Source: Polynucleobacter sp.
GTDB taxonomy: Bacteria; Pseudomonadota; Gammaproteobacteria; Burkholderiales; Burkholderiaceae
NCBI RefSeq assembly: GCF_018500155.2
Contig: NZ_JAHBAK020000069.1
Span: 1-38,327 of the forward strand
DNA: 38,327 nucleotides
Direction: 5' to 3'
A program made the position numbers and the translations under genes. Shown one piece after another: positions 1 through 9,366 of the stretch. A model generated the notes under the pieces. That model saw only the letters and a program-made list of their open reading frames with translations, ran no database searches and was not told the origin of the DNA. Numbering within the stretch: position 1 is the stretch's first letter; each line of letters begins with the position of its first letter.

Positions 1-323
1 CCTTGATTCACTAAAGCGCCTGTGAAATAGAGCAAGATGTAATTTCGCAGACGTCCTTGAAAGCCCACTTTACGCATCAATAGCGCCCAACGACATCCAC
101 CACAAAAGCATGCAGTTGTAGCACTCAGGAGTGCAACTAAGAACCAGAGTGGCTCCATTTGGATTTCAGATTCAAATATGGCGTGCCAGTCAATTCCGCT
201 GGTTGCTTTCCACAACAAACCGATAGAAAGAAGGATGCGAATGGTGGGCCAAGCACGCTTGAGGGCTGCTTTCCAGCCCGCCGGAGGGGCTGAATTTGAC
301 TCTGAATGTAAGCTCATAGGCAT
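1..323 (-). CDS. YbhN/UPF0104-type (lysylphosphatidylglycerol synthase TM-like) membrane protein, N-terminal fragment
   Basis: The reverse strand is open from an ATG at 323 (or a second in-frame ATG at 317) to the window edge, giving about 107 residues with no stop. The end of the gene is outside the window. The visible part has a hydrophilic start, a first hydrophobic segment around residues 30-38, a second around 60-75, then an RWALLMRKVG stretch followed by YFTGALVNQG. That order (R-W-x-x-L-M, then Y-F-x-G-x-x-x-N) is how the flippase-like membrane domain of the YbhN/UPF0104 family begins. It lies 62 bases downstream of the GT39 gene on the same strand and is probably co-transcribed with it. 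Family members sit in lipid or glycolipid metabolism; the substrate here cannot be told. No convincing ribosome site separates the two start options. Confidence 0.7.
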   Translation of the reverse strand, partial: MPMSLHSESNSAPPAGWKAALKRAWPTIRILLSIGLLWKATSGIDWHAIFESEIQMEPLWFLVALLSATTACFCGGCRWALLMRKVGFQGRLRNYILLYFTGALVNQ

Positions 324-385
324 AAGGATAATGCCTAGCGCTTAAAAACTCCCAAATTTACGGTATCTGAGGGCTATTTGGTGCC

Positions 386-1870
386 TTACCAGCTTTTACA
401 GAGACTAAATTCGAATGTGGAGAGGGTGCGACCGAAGCGGACCATTTCTAGGGAATCAAGGGGTTCACAGTGCTCAAATTGAGCCCCACTAGCCTGGTCA
501 CCTACGGGTGGGTTGTGGGTCAGGCCTGACCAATTGATAAGGAGAATGTTTGTCCTGCGAGGCAATTGGCCAAACCACAGATCAAACTGATCTTGGCGTT
601 GATCTAAAACGAATACCGGAACGGGTTTGGCATACCATGCTGCACGACTCCCTAAAGTCCAATTGTGAACTGCAATACCTTCTGCATGAGTAGCTTGTGC
701 AAGTTGTGCTGCTTTTTGTCCGGCCATTTTCCAACCATAAAGATCGGCAATGGGGTTGGATTTGATAGCGGCAGAATTGATTCCGCCAGACAGTACATAA
801 GCAAAACCAATGCAACAAAGAGCGACTTGCGTAATGAAGAGGGAGCGAATAGCGAGATGATGTTGCGTAGACCATCGCTTTGCTAAACCAATACCAGCAA
901 ATGGCGCTAAGCAAAACCATGCTGGTGTTGTCCAGTGCGGAAGACCTCCACCGCCAGACAAACTGGTGAAGATTGCAAATGGAATGGCAAAAAATCCTAA
1001 TAAAGCCAAGACTGAAAAATAATTGCTTCTGATGCAGTTTTTAATAAAAAGGTAGGCGCCAAAAATGAGAAGGGGCCCATAAGCGAGAACCTGGATACCT
1101 AGATAAGCACTAAGGCGCGACCATAGCCATTCGCTACCGGCGCCATGGGCGATCTGATACTTGAAAGAGATCCAATCATTTGCCCAATTCCAAAAGAGAA
1201 CCGGAGTAATCAGTGTGAATCCGATACACATGGCTAACCAAAAACCTGCTTTCGTCATCCAAGGTTTTTGTGGTTGACTGAGAAAAATAAACAGCAGTGT
1301 CATTGCTGTAAAGAAGGCGGTGTATTTACTTAAACCAGCAAATCCGAGCAATGCGCCGGTGATCATCCAATCTGCAATGGTGAAGTGATCTTTAGTTAAC
1401 CATCTCAATGCCATCAACATCAAACCCAGACTGAGAGGTGCAAGTAGGGTATCGGGTAACAGGCCAATTGCTAAAACATGCGGGATGGGAGCGGCGATTA
1501 TTGCGAGTACGGCCATCAATCCACAGGCGTTAGCTGAAGGCAGGGCAGAGGTGAGATATCCGGTATGACGACCTTGCAAGAAATCATGAAGCTTCATAGT
1601 CACTTGAAATACCAGGATGCAAGAGATTGCCCAAAGTAATTCAGGGATCAGTCTGATGATGCCTTCTGAGTTTGTGAGTGCTACTACTGGCCACTGAATC
1701 CATCCCACTAGCGGCGGGTGATCAAAATAACTCCATGCTAAGTGCTGGGCATATAAGGCGTAATGCGCTTCATCTACCGAAAATTCAATGGCAAAGCCCA
1801 GAGCAAAATGCACTAGGGTTGCAATACCAATGCAAATCGCTGCCCAGCCTGAAGAAGAATATTGACGCAT
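386..1870 (-). CDS. GT39/ArnT-like integral membrane glycosyltransferase
   Basis: 494 residues, strongly hydrophobic, with about ten predicted membrane segments. The first helix is followed by a loop carrying VDEAHYALYAQ (about residues 32-42) and then FDHPPLVGW (about 48-56). An acidic D-E pair followed by H-P-P-L is the signature of the first periplasmic loop of PMT/ArnT glycosyltransferases (PMT_2 type), which use polyprenyl-phosphate sugars and act on the periplasmic face of the inner membrane. The acceptor could be lipid A, another lipid or a protein; the sequence does not say. The ATG at 1870 gives the usual N-terminal helix. The gene is divergent from the DUF3047 lipoprotein gene (47-base gap) and precedes the YbhN-like gene, so a small envelope-glycolipid unit is plausible. 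Confidence 0.8.
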   Translation of the reverse strand: MRQYSSSGWAAICIGIATLVHFALGFAIEFSVDEAHYALYAQHLAWSYFDHPPLVGWIQWPVVALTNSEGIIRLIPELLWAISCILVFQVTMKLHDFLQGRHTGYLTSALPSANACGLMAVLAIIAAPIPHVLAIGLLPDTLLAPLSLGLMLMALRWLTKDHFTIADWMITGALLGFAGLSKYTAFFTAMTLLFIFLSQPQKPWMTKAGFWLAMCIGFTLITPVLFWNWANDWISFKYQIAHGAGSEWLWSRLSAYLGIQVLAYGPLLIFGAYLFIKNCIRSNYFSVLALLGFFAIPFAIFTSLSGGGGLPHWTTPAWFCLAPFAGIGLAKRWSTQHHLAIRSLFITQVALCCIGFAYVLSGGINSAAIKSNPIADLYGWKMAGQKAAQLAQATHAEGIAVHNWTLGSRAAWYAKPVPVFVLDQRQDQFDLWFGQLPRRTNILLINWSGLTHNPPVGDQASGAQFEHCEPLDSLEMVRFGRTLSTFEFSLCKSW

Positions 1871-1917
1871 TTATCGATTTTAGACTCAGACGGCTCAAGA
1901 TTTGGGACAATGAATAA

Positions 1918-2712
1918 ATGCTTAAAAGTACTCTTCTGTATTTCTCTATTTCAATCTTGCTGATTCTGTCAGGATGCGCAGGTTTTGAAGGTTCAGTGCA
2001 AAACGAGTCAGGCCAAGCCCTCAATGTGGATCAATTGCCTGCTCAAGAAGAATTACCTAAATTTTCTGCAGGGGTTGCGCAACAGGGGTTGCCCGAGGGT
2101 TGGCACTTTTATCGCATAGCACCGTATAAAAAGAATACGGTTTATCGGTTGGAAAATTATCAAGGCAAGACCGTTTTGAGCGCTAGCTCTAAAACCTCTG
2201 CCTCTGGCTTAGCTGTCAAATTGCGTCCTCGTCAGGCGAGCAATTTATGGCTCAATTGGGAATGGAAAGTCTTATCTGCGCTGCCCGAGGCAGATAATGC
2301 CGAGAGTTCTCGTGATGATGCGCCTCTTCGCATACTAGTCGCCTTTGATGGCAATAAATCCAAATTGCCCTTGAAGGAAAAAATGAATTTTGAAATGGCC
2401 AACCTTATTAGCGGTCAAGAAATGCCATTTGCTACCTTGATGTATATCTGGTCTGGTAAGTCACCTGTCGACACGATCATTTCTAATGCGCATACTTCCC
2501 GAATCAAAATGATTGTGGTCGATTCAGGTTGGGATAATCTTGGCCAATGGCATAAACATCAGCGAGACCTCACGGCAGACTACAAACGCGCCTATGGAGA
2601 ATCACCCGGTCCAATCATTGGTATAGCCTTACTCACAGACTCCGACAATACAAAATCTGAAACTCGTGCCCTTTACGGCGATATTGAGTTGGTACGCAAA
2701 AATCCCAAATAA
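1918..2712 (+). CDS. DUF3047 family lipoprotein
   Basis: 264 residues. A hydrophobic signal peptide ends in LILSGCAG, a clear lipobox with the lipidated cysteine near residue 20, so the mature protein should be membrane-anchored in the periplasm. The remainder (WHFYRIAPYKKNTVYRL, then NLWLNWEWKVLSALP, then TLMYIWSG and later GDIELV) matches my recollection of DUF3047 proteins, a beta-rich family of unknown function common in Betaproteobacteria. The ATG at 1918 is preceded by a GGGA stretch about ten bases upstream. It is transcribed away from the GT39 gene and converges on copA, whose stop lies 33 bases beyond. No catalytic residues can be assigned. Confidence 0.8.
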   Translation: MLKSTLLYFSISILLILSGCAGFEGSVQNESGQALNVDQLPAQEELPKFSAGVAQQGLPEGWHFYRIAPYKKNTVYRLENYQGKTVLSASSKTSASGLAVKLRPRQASNLWLNWEWKVLSALPEADNAESSRDDAPLRILVAFDGNKSKLPLKEKMNFEMANLISGQEMPFATLMYIWSGKSPVDTIISNAHTSRIKMIVVDSGWDNLGQWHKHQRDLTADYKRAYGESPGPIIGIALLTDSDNTKSETRALYGDIELVRKNPK

Positions 2713-2745
2713 ATGAAACCGTATTGATGGTGGGTGTTGCTCAAA

Positions 2746-5019
2746 TTATGAATGTGTTGGGCGCCAACGTTTTAGAAGCAAGGCATTACTTAGAACGCAA
2801 AAACTAGAGAGCGCCATTGCGCTACCAGCAAGCATGGGCGAGAGATAGCCTAGTGCAGCCAATGGAATGCCTGTGGAATTGAATGCAAAAGCCCAAAATA
2901 AATTTTGACGAATTTTTTTCCAGGTTCTTTTAGATATATCAATTGCATCCGCCACCAAGGTAGGATCTCCTCGCATGAGTGTTATGCCTGCCGCTTGCAT
3001 GGCAACATCTGTGCCAGTAGACATGGCCATACCCACATCGGCAGTAGCTAGTGCCGGTGCATCATTCACACCATCTCCAACCATGGCGACATATTGTTGC
3101 GCATCATCTTTGCCAGAGTGTTGTAGAGAGCGAATAATTTGCGCTTTATCGCCCGGCAGAATTTGTCCAAATACTTCATCAATTCCTAACAGTTGTCCCA
3201 CTCGATTAGCTGCAGCTGTGTTATCACCGGAGAGCATGACTGTGCGAATCTGGAGTTGATGCAAGGAAGCAATAGCCGTCTTAGCGTTTGGCTTTAATTC
3301 ATCACCAAAGGCAATGATGGCAAGCGGGGTGGAAGTTTCTTGAGACATGAGCACCGAAACGGTATGACCTGCGTCTAAAAGCGTCTGGGCTCTATTGGAG
3401 ACAGAAGTAGCATTTGGGTTGTTGGCTAGTGAAGCAATACTCTGCAAAACTAGAGTCTGTCCAGCCCAGGGGCCAGTGCTGGGCTTGCCGGTAATTCCGA
3501 CTCCCGGAATCGCCTGACTTTCTATGGGTGGGATGGGGGTGATATGAGAGGACTTCGCGGCCTCTAATAACGCTTTAGCAAGGGGATGTTCACTGCCGGT
3601 TTGTAATCCGGCGGCAGTAGCAAGAAGAGCGCTTTCATCATCCTTATTTAATAGTGAAATCAATGAAAGAACTTGGGGCTTGCCGATAGTGAGCGTCCCT
3701 GTCTTATCAAATGCCACGATATGAATGCGATGGGCGAGTTCTAATACTTGAGGATCTTTAATCAGGATGCCAAAACGTGCTGCAACGCCTGTGCCTGCCA
3801 TGATGGCAGCAGGAGTGGCAAGACCGAGTGCACAAGGACAGGCAATTACAAGAACAGATACAGCACGTAGAATCGCGATGGATGTTGAATCTAAATACAA
3901 CCAATTCACAATGCCAGTAATCAAGGCAATGAGAATGACGGTAGGTACAAAGATCGCACTTACCCGATCGACCAATTTTTGGATAGGTGCTTTTTGTGTT
4001 TGCGCATCTTCCACTAAGGTAATGATTTGCGATAAAACACTTTCAACGCCTACTGCTTGCGCATCAATGATTAAGACGCCTTCGCCATTGAGGGAGCCGC
4101 CGATGACCTTTGACCCCAACAGTTTCTTGACGGGATCGCTCTCTCCAGTAATGAGGGATTCATCTATATGGCTATTGCCAAAGATAATGACGCCATCTAC
4201 TGGAATGCGCTCACCTGGCAAAACCACTACACGATCTTTTGGAAATACTTCATCTAAGGGAAGTTGACGGTATTGCTCTAGAAAAGCGCCCTCACCAATC
4301 ACTACAGACGGATCTAGGACTTTGGCGCTTTCAGGCCAAAGCTTTTGTAACGCACGAATGGCTTCACTGGTTTGCTGCTTTGCTCTGGCTTCTAGCCATT
4401 TGCCCAATAAGACCATGCAAATAATGACAGCAGAGCCCTCAAAATACAGTTCATGACTAGCATGAGGTGATGCCATCATTTGGTACACGCTTAATCCATA
4501 TGCGGCACTGGTGCCAAGAGCAACCAGCAAGTCCATGTTGCCTGCGCCGGCAAGAACGGATTTAAAACCCGCTTTATAAAAGCGCCATCCCAAAATAAAT
4601 TGCACTGGCGTGGCAAGCATGATTTGCCATTTGGGTGAAAGGGCCCAATGAATGCCAAAAGGCATGAGAAACATCGGGAAAAGAAGAGGGGCTGAAAGTG
4701 CAAAACTCAGAAGCACTCGTCCCAAACCATCAGAACCCCAAAAGGCATGGGAGAGGTTGCTTTGAGACCCTCCATGGGGATTGCTCAGTTTTGCCCCGTA
4801 ACCTGTTTTTTGCACTTGGGCAATGACTTCTGCCACGGAGGTCTCTGAGTCTGATTTGAGGCGCACTTTGGCCTGTTCAGTGGCCAAATTGACGCTGGCT
4901 GCCTCAACCCCGGGAATTTTATCGAGCGCTTTTTCTACCCTGCCAACGCATGAAGCGCATGTCATGCCTTCAATATCTAGGGTAAAAATTGAGGAATTTG
5001 AGGTGTTTTGGGCGCTCAT
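2746..5019 (-). CDS. copA: Copper-exporting P1B-type ATPase CopA
   Basis: 757 residues, the normal length for a CopA with a single N-terminal metal-binding domain. In order: an HMA domain with GMTCASC (near residues 18-24), paired transmembrane helices, the actuator-domain TGES motif, the membrane metal site CPC within ACPCALGLATP (near 393), the phosphorylated aspartate in DKTGT (near 437), and the hinge motif GDGVND (near 646). These features together identify a Cu(I)-translocating ATPase that exports cytosolic copper. It is divergent from a CopZ-like chaperone with 51 bases between start codons, the usual pairing for copper detoxification. No MerR/CueR regulator gene and no recognisable CueR palindrome is visible nearby. 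Ag(I) would be handled by the same family. Confidence 0.95.
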   Translation of the reverse strand: MSAQNTSNSSIFTLDIEGMTCASCVGRVEKALDKIPGVEAASVNLATEQAKVRLKSDSETSVAEVIAQVQKTGYGAKLSNPHGGSQSNLSHAFWGSDGLGRVLLSFALSAPLLFPMFLMPFGIHWALSPKWQIMLATPVQFILGWRFYKAGFKSVLAGAGNMDLLVALGTSAAYGLSVYQMMASPHASHELYFEGSAVIICMVLLGKWLEARAKQQTSEAIRALQKLWPESAKVLDPSVVIGEGAFLEQYRQLPLDEVFPKDRVVVLPGERIPVDGVIIFGNSHIDESLITGESDPVKKLLGSKVIGGSLNGEGVLIIDAQAVGVESVLSQIITLVEDAQTQKAPIQKLVDRVSAIFVPTVILIALITGIVNWLYLDSTSIAILRAVSVLVIACPCALGLATPAAIMAGTGVAARFGILIKDPQVLELAHRIHIVAFDKTGTLTIGKPQVLSLISLLNKDDESALLATAAGLQTGSEHPLAKALLEAAKSSHITPIPPIESQAIPGVGITGKPSTGPWAGQTLVLQSIASLANNPNATSVSNRAQTLLDAGHTVSVLMSQETSTPLAIIAFGDELKPNAKTAIASLHQLQIRTVMLSGDNTAAANRVGQLLGIDEVFGQILPGDKAQIIRSLQHSGKDDAQQYVAMVGDGVNDAPALATADVGMAMSTGTDVAMQAAGITLMRGDPTLVADAIDISKRTWKKIRQNLFWAFAFNSTGIPLAALGYLSPMLAGSAMALSSFCVLSNALLLKRWRPTHS

Positions 5020-5070
5020 ATAGAAGATAATCTAACAGTAAGCAGTCTATTTCAATCAAAAAAGGCCGAT

Positions 5071-5265
5071 ATGTTTACTCTTAAAGTATCTGGAATGACC
5101 TGTGGCGGCTGTATCAATGCCGTTACTAGAGCAATTCAATCTCAGGATCCAAATGCCAAAGTTCAGGCTGACTTGGGCGCACAGACTGTCAGTCTGGAAA
5201 CGGCGCTCACCCCAGCAATGGCCAGTCAGCTTATAACAGATGCCGGATTTCCAGTAGCTAACTAA
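5071..5265 (+). CDS. copZ: CopZ-like heavy-metal-associated copper chaperone
   Basis: 64 residues forming one ferredoxin-like HMA domain, with the metal site M-T-C-G-G-C at residues 9-14. The reading frame is open further upstream to an ATG at 5008, but the domain begins exactly at the ATG at 5071, which has an AAGG ribosome site and gives the family length. The longer start would add a non-homologous leader, so I reject it. CopZ proteins bind Cu(I) in the cytosol and hand it to the HMA domain of CopA. The divergent copA next door supports this. Confidence 0.9.
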   Translation: MFTLKVSGMTCGGCINAVTRAIQSQDPNAKVQADLGAQTVSLETALTPAMASQLITDAGFPVAN

Positions 5266-5333
5266 CCTATTGTTTAGAATGACGGCAATCTTGGCAAAAC
5301 CCGCAGTTTTTGTTCCCTAAAGGATCGTGTTTT

Positions 5334-5981
5334 ATGTTCTTCAGTAAGTTAATGCCTCACGATGGTAATTTCTTTGAATTGTTCAATGAGCATGCTGGAA
5401 ATATCGTTGCTGCTTCAGAGTCATTTTTGAAGTTTGTGGAACACTACAATGATGAAGTCTTAAGAGCTAAATACACCCAAGAAGTAGATAAAGCAGAACA
5501 TGCTTGTGACGACATTGTGAAAGAGGTTCATCGTCGCCTGCACAAGACATTTATCACCCCCATTGATCGCGACCAAATTTTTTCACTCATCAATACGATG
5601 GATGATGTTGCGGATTTATTGCAAAACGGTACCGAGGCAATGCATTTGTATGACGTCAAACAAATGACCCCTGAAATGTTGCAGATGGCAGAGTTATGCA
5701 ATCAGTGCTGTATCAGCATGAAAAATGCCGTTGGAACATTAAAAGACATTTCAAATCCTGAAGTTGCAAAGGCGGCCCTCAAGACGTGTGATGAGATTGA
5801 TCATCTCGAGTCAGGCGCTGACCGCTTGCTATCCACGGCGATTACGAGATTGTTCCGTGAGGATATCGAAGTGCGCGAACTCATTAAGTGCCAGCGTATC
5901 TACGAACTACTCGAGGAAGTAACCGATAAATGTGAGGACGTTGCCAATTTGGTTGAAGGCATCGTTCTAGAAAACTCTTAA
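5334..5981 (+). CDS. DUF47/PhoU-like phosphate transport regulator
   Basis: 215 residues, all alpha-helical in character and rich in charged heptads, with the DUF47 (TIGR00153) pattern: MPHDGNFFELFNEHA at the start, then repeated acidic motifs such as DRDQIFSLINTMDDVADL and ELLEEVTDKCEDVANLVEGI. The ATG at 5334 is chosen because AAAGGA lies at a proper distance; an upstream in-frame ATG at 5310 would add eight unrelated residues. The gene ends 11 bases before the Pit transporter start. This pap-pit arrangement is common: the DUF47 protein is thought to modulate the low-affinity phosphate transporter in a PhoU-like way. The detailed mechanism in this family is not settled. Confidence 0.9.
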   Translation: MFFSKLMPHDGNFFELFNEHAGNIVAASESFLKFVEHYNDEVLRAKYTQEVDKAEHACDDIVKEVHRRLHKTFITPIDRDQIFSLINTMDDVADLLQNGTEAMHLYDVKQMTPEMLQMAELCNQCCISMKNAVGTLKDISNPEVAKAALKTCDEIDHLESGADRLLSTAITRLFREDIEVRELIKCQRIYELLEEVTDKCEDVANLVEGIVLENS

Positions 5982-5992
5982 GGCGAATAACC

Positions 5993-7003
5993 TTGCCAGC
6001 GACTGAAGTAGCTTTTTGGGTAGTTGCGCTATTAGTCATATTAGCGCTCGGTTTCGATTTCATGAATGGATTTCATGATGCGGCGAACTCGATTGCGACA
6101 GTGGTATCTACTGGCGTTCTAAAGCCGCAGCAAGCGGTTGTCTTTGCAGCCTTCTTTAATTTTCTAGCGATCTTTATTTTTCATTTAAGCGTTGCAGCTA
6201 CTGTCGGTAAAGGTATTGTGCACCCGGCAGCTGTCGATTTGCACGTCATCTTTGGAGCACTCGTCGGCGCTATCGTTTGGAACGTCGTGACTTGGTATTA
6301 CGGCATACCATCAAGCTCATCTCATGCTTTGATTGGTGGATTGGTTGGTGCGGCCTTGCCCAAAGCGGGTGTTGATGGTCTGGTCTGGTCAGGCATTATC
6401 AAAACGGTTTCGTTTATCTTCATATCACCAATGGTGGGATTCCTATTAGGGTCACTCATGATGCTTTTGGTCTCATGGATTTGTAGGAATGCCACTTTAG
6501 CTAAAACGGATCGCTGGTTCCGACGTTTGCAGTTGGTATCCGCTAGTGCCTACAGTCTCGGTCATGGTGGTAACGATGCGCAAAAGACAATCGGCATTAT
6601 TTGGTTGCTCTTGATTATTACTGGCTATGCAGACGCGGGCGCAAAAATGCCGCCAAGCTGGACCATCATTAGTTGCTATGTTGCCATTGCTATGGGAACA
6701 ATGTTTGGTGGCTGGCGTATTGTCAAAACCATGGGCCAAAAACTTACTAAACTCAAGCCAGTAGGAGGTTTTTGTGCTGAAACGGGCGGCGCAATCACCT
6801 TATTTGCTGCTACGGCAATCGGTGTGCCGGTCTCAACTACCCATACGATTACAGGGGCTATTGTTGGCGTGGGCTCTACTCAAAGAGCGAGTGCGGTTCG
6901 ATGGGGTGTGGCTGGCAATATTGTTTGGGCTTGGATTTTCACCATTCCTGCTACAGCCCTGATGTCCATGATCGTGTATTACCTCAGCTTGCTGATCTTT
7001 TAA
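5993..7003 (+). CDS. pit: Low-affinity inorganic phosphate (metal-phosphate) transporter, Pit family
   Basis: 336 residues with about ten membrane helices. The two Pit signature repeats are present: GFDFMNGFHDAANSIATVVS near residues 20-40, and the later copy around SLGHGGNDAQKTIGI (about 185-200), with the usual SSSHALIGG and VSTTHTITGAI motifs after each. Pit proteins move phosphate with a divalent metal using the proton gradient across the inner membrane. The start is TTG at 5993, with AAGGCG ending seven bases upstream; no in-frame ATG fits better. It directly follows the DUF47 gene and is surely co-transcribed with it. Confidence 0.95.
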   Translation: MPATEVAFWVVALLVILALGFDFMNGFHDAANSIATVVSTGVLKPQQAVVFAAFFNFLAIFIFHLSVAATVGKGIVHPAAVDLHVIFGALVGAIVWNVVTWYYGIPSSSSHALIGGLVGAALPKAGVDGLVWSGIIKTVSFIFISPMVGFLLGSLMMLLVSWICRNATLAKTDRWFRRLQLVSASAYSLGHGGNDAQKTIGIIWLLLIITGYADAGAKMPPSWTIISCYVAIAMGTMFGGWRIVKTMGQKLTKLKPVGGFCAETGGAITLFAATAIGVPVSTTHTITGAIVGVGSTQRASAVRWGVAGNIVWAWIFTIPATALMSMIVYYLSLLIF

Positions 7004-7136
7004 CACTGTCACCACGCTATACATTCTTGTTTCAAGCAATTTTCGGCTGGTGCGGTTAATCTACCTACTATTAATAAAAATTACATCAAGTAATGTCTAG
7101 GTTTGTGCTGGGCATTGCACATCAAAGGAGAAAGTA

Positions 7137-8225
7137 GTGTCTGTTACTCTCGAGGCTGTTCAGAGCGCCCTTAAAAACGTGATCGATCCCAATACGAAGG
7201 TTGATTTTGTCACGGCAAAAAATGTGAAGAATCTCAAAGTCGATGATGGGGATATTTCTTTGGATATTGTGTTGGGCTATCCAGCAAAGAGTCAATTTGA
7301 TGCAATTCGTAAATCGATTATTACAGCGTTACGCGAATTGCCTGGTGTAAAAAATGTCAGCGTGAATGTCACAAGTCAAATCGTCGCACATGCTGTACAG
7401 CGTGGCGTGAAATTATTGCCTGGCGTTAAAAATATTATTGCAGTTGCAAGTGGTAAGGGTGGCGTAGGTAAGTCAACGACTGCAGTGAATTTGGCACTCG
7501 CACTGGCGGCTGAGGGCGCACAAGTGGGCATATTAGATGCAGACATTTATGGCCCAAGCCAACCCATGATGCTTGGCATTACCGGAAGACCTGATTCAGT
7601 AGAAGAAAATACGATTGAACCCATGGAAGGCCATGGTTTGCAAGCAAGCTCGATTGGCTTTTTGATTGAGGAAGATTCACCGATGGTATGGCGCGGACCG
7701 ATGGTGACATCCGCCCTCGAGCAGTTGCTGCGCCAAACCCGCTGGCGCGATTTGGATTACTTGATTGTTGATATGCCACCTGGTACCGGGGATATTCAAT
7801 TAACTCTATCGCAAAAAGTTCCAGTGACGGGATCTGTCATCGTGACCACCCCACAAGATATTGCTTTGCTGGATGCGCGCAAAGGTCTCAAAATGTTTGA
7901 GAAGGTCGGAGTACCCATCATCGGCATTATTGAGAACATGAGTACATATGTCTGTCCAAGTTGCGGTCATGAGGAGCATGTGTTTGGCACTGGTGGCGGC
8001 GAGAAAATGTGTAAAGAGTATGGCGTAGAATTTTTAGGCGCATTACCACTCAATATTTCTATTCGTGAACAAGCTGACTCTGGTAGACCAACATTGGTGG
8101 CTGATCCTGATGGGGCTATAAGCGCGATTTACAAAACCATCGCGCGCCAAGTGGCGATTAAAGTCGCTGCATTATCCAAAGACATGAGCAGTAAATTTCC
8201 CAATATTGTGGTTCAGAACACCTAA
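7137..8225 (+). CDS. mrp: Mrp/NBP35-type iron-sulfur carrier ATPase (ApbC)
   Basis: 362 residues. Residues 1-80 form the MIP18/DUF59 domain. The ParA-like ATPase follows, with the deviant Walker A SGKGGVGKS at 105-113, the switch aspartate in DADIYGPSQP, and DMPPGTGD further on. The family's cysteine pair CPSCG lies near residue 272 and holds a bridging Fe-S cluster in the dimer. Mrp proteins transfer 4Fe-4S clusters to apo-enzymes. The start is GTG at 7137 with an AAAGGAG ribosome site six bases upstream. The next gene (DUF3305) begins 14 bases after the stop, so this carrier heads, or at least reads into, the formate dehydrogenase maturation genes, whose products need many clusters. Confidence 0.95.
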   Translation: MSVTLEAVQSALKNVIDPNTKVDFVTAKNVKNLKVDDGDISLDIVLGYPAKSQFDAIRKSIITALRELPGVKNVSVNVTSQIVAHAVQRGVKLLPGVKNIIAVASGKGGVGKSTTAVNLALALAAEGAQVGILDADIYGPSQPMMLGITGRPDSVEENTIEPMEGHGLQASSIGFLIEEDSPMVWRGPMVTSALEQLLRQTRWRDLDYLIVDMPPGTGDIQLTLSQKVPVTGSVIVTTPQDIALLDARKGLKMFEKVGVPIIGIIENMSTYVCPSCGHEEHVFGTGGGEKMCKEYGVEFLGALPLNISIREQADSGRPTLVADPDGAISAIYKTIARQVAIKVAALSKDMSSKFPNIVVQNT

Positions 8226-8239
8226 GGATCGATAAGGGT

Positions 8240-8773
8240 ATGCGCTTTGCCGTATTGATGCGTAAACACAATCTGGATAATCCTTGGGTCTCTTATCGCT
8301 GGGCTCCACAGGAAGTGCTTCCAGATTTTGGTCAATATGGTGCACAGAGTAGTCAGTCAATCACTGGCCAATTTTTGGGTAAAGATCCAGAAGGCGAGTC
8401 CTGGCTTTTCACGGGCTTTGAGCTCAATTTATTTTTAGATGAGGCTGAAGGTTATTACCTGAATGTTTCTGCGACCAAGCCTTGTTGGTTTGTGATGTGG
8501 CGACTTGAAGAGGATATTGAGCGCTATATAGATTCGCAATCACTGGAAATGGCCAAGTCAGAGTCAACGATTGCCGTTCCGCATCGCATCTGTGTTAGTT
8601 ATAACGAAGCAGCGCGTTTATTAGATGGGGGCGAGTCTGTTGATACGGTGCCCATGAATAATGAACATGCTTCCTGGCTGCAAGATTATGTCAATGAGCA
8701 CTATCGACCTGAACCTAAAAAACGTCATAAGCCTGCCTCTTTTAAGGGTGCTGAACGTTCAGCGGAGGAATAA
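8240..8773 (+). CDS. DUF3305 protein, formate dehydrogenase accessory
   Basis: 177 residues, soluble, with no signal peptide or membrane segment. It has the DUF3305 look: an R-x-N-P-W-V-S-Y-R-W-x-P start (residues 10-22), WLFTGFELNLFLDEAEGYYLNV in the middle, and a C-terminal WLQDYVNEHYRPEPKKRH segment. Members occur in formate dehydrogenase loci of proteobacteria next to DUF3306, but no biochemical role is known to me. Its stop overlaps the DUF3306 start by one base (TAATG), which implies translational coupling. An AAGGAT site lies ten bases before the ATG. A role in cofactor or cluster assembly is only inferred from location. Confidence 0.8.
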   Translation: MRFAVLMRKHNLDNPWVSYRWAPQEVLPDFGQYGAQSSQSITGQFLGKDPEGESWLFTGFELNLFLDEAEGYYLNVSATKPCWFVMWRLEEDIERYIDSQSLEMAKSESTIAVPHRICVSYNEAARLLDGGESVDTVPMNNEHASWLQDYVNEHYRPEPKKRHKPASFKGAERSAEE

Positions 8774-9366
8774 TGTCCGAAGGTTTTTTGAGTCGCTGGT
8801 CTCGTCGCAAATCTGGTCAAAAAGAGCAATCAACTGATCCAGCAAAAGAAGACATTCAATCACCTGCCGTCCACGAGTCTGAATCTAAAGCCGAAGTTAC
8901 CGAGACACCGCCTCCACCAACGATGGAGGATGTTGAAAAGATAGACCGATTTGCGCCAGATTTTTCTGCTTTTATGAAGCCCGAAGTCGACCCCGCTGTT
9001 CAACAAGCAGCGCTAAAAAAAATGTTTAGTGATCCACACTTCAATGTGATGGATGGCCTTGATATTTACATTGATGATTACTCTAAACCCGACCCTTTAC
9101 CTCCTGGCATGCTCGCGCGTATGGTGCAAAGCGACATGCTCAAGTTGTTTCAAAAGACTGCAGATGATGCCACTAATGGCGTAGGTCAGAGGAAAGATGC
9201 CGCAATGCTTGAAGCTCAAGCAGATCCTCCCAATGCATTATCCAATGAGCCATTGCCCCAAAGTGATTTAACATCCACACCATCCCAAGCGCCGGATGAA
9301 TCTGTAAACCAAGATGGAATGCAGATTGCGCAGGATAAGAAAAAAACCTCAGAAGGTTCCCAATGA
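8773..9366 (+). CDS. DUF3306 protein, formate dehydrogenase accessory
   Basis: 197 residues. It starts with GFLSRWSRRK, a basic motif characteristic of DUF3306. A low-complexity acidic/proline linker follows, then the conserved core DFSAFMKPEVDPAVQQAALK and FNVMDGLDIYIDDYS (about residues 63-110). The C-terminal 60 residues are polar and probably disordered. No catalytic motif or cysteine is visible. It overlaps DUF3305 by one base upstream and the multi-cluster Fe-S gene by four bases downstream (ATGA), so the three are tightly coupled. It may act as a scaffold in dehydrogenase maturation; this is inference from context only. Confidence 0.8.
   Translation: MSEGFLSRWSRRKSGQKEQSTDPAKEDIQSPAVHESESKAEVTETPPPPTMEDVEKIDRFAPDFSAFMKPEVDPAVQQAALKKMFSDPHFNVMDGLDIYIDDYSKPDPLPPGMLARMVQSDMLKLFQKTADDATNGVGQRKDAAMLEAQADPPNALSNEPLPQSDLTSTPSQAPDESVNQDGMQIAQDKKKTSEGSQ

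Noticed and set aside
3767-4267. 166-residue open frame on the plus strand inside copA
   Set aside because: Antisense shadow of the ATPase; composition (Met/Thr/Ser-rich) reflects the opposite strand's codons.
5008-5070. Longer N terminus for the CopZ-like protein
   Set aside because: The HMA domain starts at the ATG at 5071 with its own ribosome site; the extra 21 residues do not match the family and overlap the copA start region.
5020-5070. CueR-type operator between copA and copZ
   Set aside because: The 51 bases hold no palindrome resembling the CueR consensus.
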